From Actinomycetota bacterium (GTDB taxonomy: Bacteria; Actinomycetota; Thermoleophilia; Gaiellales; Gaiellaceae), in contig JACDBY010000198.1 in NCBI GenBank assembly GCA_013694685.1, positions 1 to 11,860 on the forward strand: a DNA stretch of 11,860 nt. Reading direction: 5' to 3'. Positions 6,488 to 11,860 of this stretch are shown one piece after another; positions within the stretch are counted from its first letter, which is position 1, and each line of letters opens with the position of its first letter. The notes below the pieces were generated by a model. That model did no database searches. It was not told where the DNA came from and saw nothing but the letters and a program-made list of their open reading frames with translations. A program made the position numbers and the translations under genes.

Positions 6488-6493
6488 TAGGGT
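6488..6493 (+). promoter_or_regulatory. Candidate -10 box (TAGGGT) for leaderless aminopeptidase-acs transcript
   Basis: TAGGGT fits TANNNT and is followed by 7 nt (TGCGCCT) and the GTG start of the M24 gene. No Shine-Dalgarno is at the usual spacing. No clear -35 hexamer is visible. Confidence 0.5.
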
Positions 6494-6500
6494 TGCGCCT

Positions 6501-7657
6501 GTGCCGAACGTCCTTCTGATCGGCGACACCATTCGGTCGACGGATCTGCGGCACGCAGTGCCGGTCGAGATCGGCGATCCCTTCCGGTACGCGGAGCTCG
6601 AAGGTCGCCGTGTTGCCGTGGTCTGGAGCGTCGAGGGCGATCGGATCACCGCCGTCGACCCCGGGATCGAGATCGTCCCGGCCGAGACCTTTCCGGCCGA
6701 CGACCTGATCCGCGATGGGGCCGACATCTACGAGATCCCGCTCGTCCAGACGGTGAGGATCGCGAAGGCGCTCGGGTTGCGCGAGGCGATCGTGCCGCGG
6801 GGCTTCCCGCTGGGGCACGCGGACGCCCTCCGCGCGGACGGCGTCGAGCTCCACGTCGACCAGCGTGCGTTCGACGACCGTCGCCGCCGCAAGACCGCGC
6901 AGGAGCTGGACGGCATCCGCGCGGCGTCGCGGGCGGCCGAGGCGGGAATGAGCGCGATCGTCGACCTCCTCACCCGATCGGAGCCCGGCGATGGCGGCCG
7001 TGCCGTCGACGGCGAGCCGCTGACGTGCGAGCTCCTCCAGGCGGCGGCGATCGAGAAGTTCGGCGAGCACGGCTGCCGCGGCGACGACCTGATCGTCGCC
7101 CGCGGGCCGCAGGCGGCCGACGGTCACGACCGAGGCTCGGGACGGCTCGCGAACGACGACGTCCTGGTGTGCGACCTCTTCCCGCGCCACGGCGAAAGCG
7201 CGTACTTCTCCGACATGACGCGCACCTTCGCTGTCGGCTCGCCCGACTCCGAGATCGCGACGTGGCACGAGCAGACACTCGAGGCGCTCGAGCTCGCGCG
7301 CGGGCTCGCCCGGGCCGGCGTCAACGGCGGCGCCGTGCATCGCGCCGTCTGCGCGTTCTACGAGGAGCGCGGCCATCCCACGCAGATGTCGGTGCCCGAG
7401 GGGACGGTGCTGCGGGACGGCTTCTACCACGGTCTCGGTCACGGTGTGGGGCTCGATGTGCACGAGTCGCCGTCGCTCGGCAAGATCGGTCACGAGCTCG
7501 TCGTCGGTGACGTGATCACCCTCGAGCCGGGTCTCTACCGGCACGGCTTCGGCGGCGTCAGGCTCGAGGACACGCTGCTCGTCACCGAGGACGGTGTCGA
7601 GACGATCACCGAGTTCCCGTACGACCTCGACCCGACCCGGACGCTCGCCGCAGCTCG

Positions 7658-7661
<4 letters not shown>
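6501..7661 (+). CDS. M24-family metallopeptidase, Xaa-Pro aminopeptidase-like
   Basis: This 386-residue protein has a shortened creatinase-like N-terminal domain (about 1-130) and a pita-bread catalytic domain (about 135-380). All five dinuclear-metal ligands expected for M24 are present: Asp225 (VLVCDLFP), Asp238 (YFSDMTRTF), His314 (GLGHGVGLDVHE), Glu342 (ITLEPGLY) and Glu356 (GGVRLEDT). His209 and His321 match the conserved substrate-site histidines. It probably removes N-terminal residues before proline or cleaves dipeptides in the cytosol. Related M24 enzymes include prolidase and creatinase, so substrate is not fixed. The GTG start follows a TAGGGT box by 7 nt. The stop overlaps the ATG of the acetyl-CoA synthetase gene (ATGA), so the two are co-transcribed and probably translationally coupled. 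Confidence 0.9.
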
Positions 7662-9607
<1,946 letters not shown>

Positions 9608-9612
9608 CCCCC

Positions 9613-9636
9613 GAGGCGTGGCTTCAGCCGCGCCTC
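9613..9636 (+). terminator. Strong hairpin terminator after acs
   Basis: GAGGCGTGGC (9613-9622) pairs with GCCGCGCCTC (9627-9636) in a 10-bp stem with one G-U and a TTCA tetraloop, beginning 6 nt after the acs stop. On the opposite strand the G-U becomes a C-A mismatch, so it is tuned for the plus-strand transcript, though it may also stop the opposing decarboxylase transcript, whose last codons it overlaps. There is no T-tract. Confidence 0.72.
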
Positions 9637-11003
9637 AGCGCCCTCTCGAACACCGCAACCGTCCGCTCGACGTCCTCCTCCGTCGTCCGCCAACTCGAGA
9701 CGGAGAGCCGGATCGCCGGGCGCCCGTCCCAGGTCGTCCCGCTCATCCAGGCTTCGCCGCCGTCCTGCACGGCTGCGAGCGCGCGCGTGGTCGTGGCGTC
9801 GTCAACGAACCGGAAGAGCACCTGGTTGAGGACGACGTCGTTCAGCACCTCGCAGCCTGGTAGCCCGGCGATGCGCCCGGCAAACGCGCGAGCGTGATCG
9901 CAGCAGCGCTCCACGAGCTCCGTCACACCTGAGCGGCCGAGCGAGCGGATCGCCGCGTACACGGGCACCGAGCGTGCGCGGCGCGAGAACTCGGGCCCGT
10001 AGGCCAGCGGCTCGCGCCCCTCCGACTCGTCGACCTGGACGAGGTACGAGGCGGTCGCGCTCATCGAGCGCCGATGAGCGGCGGGATCGGCGCAGAAGGC
10101 GATCCCACAGTCGTACGGGACGTTCAGCCACTTGTGCGCGTCCGTCGCCCACGAGTCGGCGCGCTCCACGCCGGCGACGAGTTGCCGGAAGCGCGGGCTC
10201 GTGCCGGCCCAGAGCCCGAAGGCGCCGTCGACGTGGAGCCAGGCACCCGCCGCCTCGCAGGCGTCGGCGACCGCCGGGAAGTCGTCGAACGAGCCCGTGT
10301 TCACCTCCCCCGCCTGCGCACAGACGATCGTCGGGCCGTCCGCCTCGGCGAGCACGCCCGGGAGAAGCCCGGCCAGCATGCGCCCCTGACCGTCGCAGGG
10401 AACGAGCCGCACCTGATCCGCCCCCACACCCAGCAGCCGCAAAGCCCGGTCGACGGTGACGTGCCGCTTGTCGCCCGCCACGATCCGCAGCGCGGGGCCG
10501 CCCTGGAGCCCGCGCTCACCGACACTCCAACCGGCGCGGTCGAGCACGGTGTCGCGCGCGACGGCGAGCGCTGTCGTATGCGCCATCTGGCAGCCCGTGA
10601 CGAAGGCGAACGAGGCGGCGTCGGGCAGGCCGAGGAGCTCACGCACCCACCTGCCGGCAGTCTCCTCGATCACGGCCGCTGCGGGTGTCGGGAGGAGGAG
10701 GCCCGCGTTCTGGTCCCAGGCCGAGACGAGCCAGTCGGCGGCGAGGGCCGACGGGAGGGTGCCGCCGATCACGAACCCGAAGTAGCGTCCCGAGCCCATG
10801 GATGTGAGCCCTGGCTCGGCGTCGCGCGCGAGCGACTCCACGACCTCGCGGTCGGGTGTCGGGCCTTCCGGCAAGGCTCCGCCGAGCGTCTTTCTGAGCT
10901 CCGCGACCGTCGCCCGGGCGGGAATCGGCCGTTCGGGTGCGGACGCGACCCAGTCCGCCGCGAGCTCCGCCGCTCGAGCGAGCACCTGAGCCTCGTCGTT
11001 CAC
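9624..11003 (-). CDS. PLP-dependent decarboxylase, aromatic-L-amino-acid decarboxylase (group II) family
   Basis: This 459-residue fold-type I PLP enzyme belongs to the group II decarboxylases (aromatic amino acid, glutamate, histidine, diaminobutyrate). Visible features are the N-terminal substrate-side segment GSGRYFGFVIGG (70-81), the cofactor-phosphate region FVTGCQMAHTTAL (134-146), HVDGAFG (257-263) with Asp259 expected to bind the pyridine nitrogen, and DAHKWLNVPYDCG (288-300) with Lys291 as the Schiff-base lysine. It is likely to make an amine and CO2 from an amino acid; the specific substrate is not predictable, and some homologues are aldehyde synthases. The GTG start follows a TAGACT box by exactly 7 nt and the stop of the upstream membrane protein by 10 nt. 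The gene ends inside the hairpin shared with acs. Confidence 0.9.
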   Translation of the reverse strand: MNDEAQVLARAAELAADWVASAPERPIPARATVAELRKTLGGALPEGPTPDREVVESLARDAEPGLTSMGSGRYFGFVIGGTLPSALAADWLVSAWDQNAGLLLPTPAAAVIEETAGRWVRELLGLPDAASFAFVTGCQMAHTTALAVARDTVLDRAGWSVGERGLQGGPALRIVAGDKRHVTVDRALRLLGVGADQVRLVPCDGQGRMLAGLLPGVLAEADGPTIVCAQAGEVNTGSFDDFPAVADACEAAGAWLHVDGAFGLWAGTSPRFRQLVAGVERADSWATDAHKWLNVPYDCGIAFCADPAAHRRSMSATASYLVQVDESEGREPLAYGPEFSRRARSVPVYAAIRSLGRSGVTELVERCCDHARAFAGRIAGLPGCEVLNDVVLNQVLFRFVDDATTTRALAAVQDGGEAWMSGTTWDGRPAIRLSVSSWRTTEEDVERTVAVFERALRRG

Positions 11004-11010
11004 GCGCAGG

Positions 11011-11016
11011 AGTCTA
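11011..11016 (-). promoter_or_regulatory. Candidate -10 box (TAGACT) containing the upstream stop codon
   Basis: TAGACT on the minus strand is followed by 7 nt (CCTGCGC) and the decarboxylase GTG. The first three bases of the box are the TAG stop codon of the membrane protein gene. This would give the decarboxylase its own leaderless transcript even if it is also read through from upstream. Confidence 0.45.
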
Positions 11017-11860
11017 CGTTCGACCCCGCGTCCGCCTTCCTGTCCGACCCCCGTGTCCGACCCCGTGTCCGACTTCAGTCGGACACGTGCTCTTCTCGTC
11101 TCGGCGTAGGGCCAGGGCAGCCGCGGCGGCGAGGGCGAGGACGACGAGCCAAACGGGCTCCGGCCGCGGCTCGAGGGCCGAGGGAATCTTCCAGCCGACC
11201 CAGTCACGCTTGACGAGCTGCTCGTTCCACGCGTCCTGGACGAGATTGACCGCGCCGTAGGCGAACGCGAGCGCCAGGTACAGGCGGGTCACCGTCGCGA
11301 GTCGCCCCGGGGTCAGGCGGACGCGAGTGAGGAGGAGCGCGCTCGCGACGAGGAGCGTTCCGTCGAGACCGTGGTGGTGGCCGAGATGGACGGCGGCGAG
11401 CACCGTCCCGTCGGGCTCGACACCGCGGCGCTCCATGATGAAGACCCCTTCGGCGAGGTAGAAGCCGAGCTCGGCCGCGAGCCACGGGATCGAGCCGAGG
11501 AGGGCAAGGACGCCGACACCGAGCCGGAGCGGGTCTAGCGGCAGTCGCGGCGCGAACCCGGTGCCGGCCCGGCGGCGGGCAGCCAGCGTCAGTCCCAGGG
11601 CGAGCAGGACGCCGAGCGCCGGCAGGGCGTTCACCGGGCGCGCATCGAGGTCGGCCTGGTCGACGACTCCCGGCCAGGCCGTGACCGCGCAGAGTGCGAT
11701 CGCCGGCGCGCCGACGGTCCAGGCGCGGCGTCGAAGCGTCTGCATCGCGACGAGCACGAGCGCGATCGCGACGAGCGAGATCGGGAAGTTCGAGACGACG
11801 AGCGCCCGCGAGAGACCGCCCGCAAGCCCGTCGCGCGACACGTGATAGAGCTCGGCCGGC
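11014..11860 (-). CDS. Multi-pass membrane protein of unknown function, probably 5' partial, with repeat-derived tail
   Basis: I do not recognise the family. The visible ~281 codons show about seven hydrophobic segments (counting from the GTG at 11841, near residues 13-33, 41-60, 71-87, 106-128, 155-172, 182-202 and 226-245), so it is an integral membrane protein. A His-rich motif HLGHHHGLDG (about 152-161) sits just before the fifth segment and could bind metal or haem, but this is speculative. The frame is open to the window edge (residues ELYH precede the GTG at 11841) and reads as protein-like, so the true start may be outside; GTG 11841 is the fallback. The last ~25 residues (Gly/Arg/His-rich, after KSTCPTE) are encoded by a tandem repeat and hairpin rather than ordinary coding sequence. 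The decarboxylase follows 10 nt after the stop, suggesting an operon. Confidence 0.72.
   Translation of the reverse strand, partial: PAELYHVSRDGLAGGLSRALVVSNFPISLVAIALVLVAMQTLRRRAWTVGAPAIALCAVTAWPGVVDQADLDARPVNALPALGVLLALGLTLAARRRAGTGFAPRLPLDPLRLGVGVLALLGSIPWLAAELGFYLAEGVFIMERRGVEPDGTVLAAVHLGHHHGLDGTLLVASALLLTRVRLTPGRLATVTRLYLALAFAYGAVNLVQDAWNEQLVKRDWVGWKIPSALEPRPEPVWLVVLALAAAAALALRRDEKSTCPTEVGHGVGHGGRTGRRTRGRT
11018..11078. repeat. Degenerate 12-nt tandem repeat, about five units
   Basis: Units starting with GTCCG (or GTTCG) run at 11018, 11030, 11042, 11055 and 11067, with core GTCCGACCCCGT. The units at 11042 and 11055 are nearly identical, and the two nearest the decarboxylase have diverged. 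The array encodes the tail of the membrane protein and ends next to the decarboxylase -10 box. Confidence 0.7.
11064..11087. repeat. Perfect 10-bp hairpin at the end of the tandem repeat (REP-like or terminator-like)
   Basis: CGTGTCCGAC (11064-11073) and GTCGGACACG (11078-11087) form a perfect stem with a TTCA loop. Its left arm is the last unit of the 12-nt repeat, so repeat and hairpin appear to be one composite element. It lies inside the 3' end of the membrane protein gene. It may be a dispersed palindromic repeat; the rest of the genome is needed to tell. Confidence 0.65.

Noticed and set aside
11018..11087. CRISPR array
   Set aside because: Units are about 12 nt, contiguous and without unique spacers.

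Overview
The window is very GC-rich, gene-dense bacterial DNA. Most genes start with GTG, several neighbours overlap by GTGA or ATGA, and there are hairpin terminators without T-tracts. This fits a high-GC actinobacterium; the protein flavour suggests something like Thermoleophilia (Gaiellales/Solirubrobacterales), but that is inference because no rRNA or taxonomic marker is present. Eight protein genes fill nearly all of the sequence, and no tRNA, rRNA, CRISPR array, transposase or phage gene was seen.

Layout. (1) 1-2828, plus: the 3' part of a molybdenum hydroxylase (xanthine dehydrogenase family) large subunit, with the FAD-binding subunit overlapping it. The [2Fe-2S] subunit must lie outside the window. 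A hairpin at 2829-2848 closes this unit. (2) 2858-6298, minus, transcribed right to left: an M32 carboxypeptidase, a two-domain thioredoxin-fold oxidoreductase coupled to it by a 4-nt overlap, then an amidohydrolase with a C-terminal extension. (3) 6299-6500: divergent control region. (4) 6501-9607, plus: an M24 Xaa-Pro-type aminopeptidase coupled by ATGA to an acetyl-CoA synthetase, closed by a strong hairpin at 9613-9636. (5) 9624-11860, minus: a multi-pass membrane protein (5' end outside the window) followed by a PLP-dependent decarboxylase.

The most notable item is the oxidoreductase gene at 4101-4817. Its frame is interrupted by one TGA at 4314-4316, exactly where the first cysteine of a CPHC redox motif is expected (FVTPT-[TGA]-PHC). 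The frame stays open and conserved on both sides. A 7-bp stem-loop with a G-U in its apical loop begins 10 nt after the TGA, with the loop 17 nt after it, which matches the bacterial selenocysteine insertion element. I read it as a selenoprotein of the protein disulfide oxidoreductase (PDO)/glutaredoxin-like family with a UPHC active site, not as two broken genes.

Four genes share one start architecture: a TANNNT box 7-8 nt before a GTG start with no ribosome binding site, suggesting leaderless transcripts. At the right end, a degenerate 12-nt tandem repeat plus a perfect 10-bp hairpin has become the C-terminal tail of the membrane protein and runs up to the decarboxylase promoter.

Functionally the window looks like catabolic and housekeeping metabolism: purine/aromatic or aldehyde oxidation, peptide turnover, acetate activation, amino acid decarboxylation and thiol redox. 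Only the overlapping gene pairs are firmly linked; the window as a whole is not evidently one pathway.
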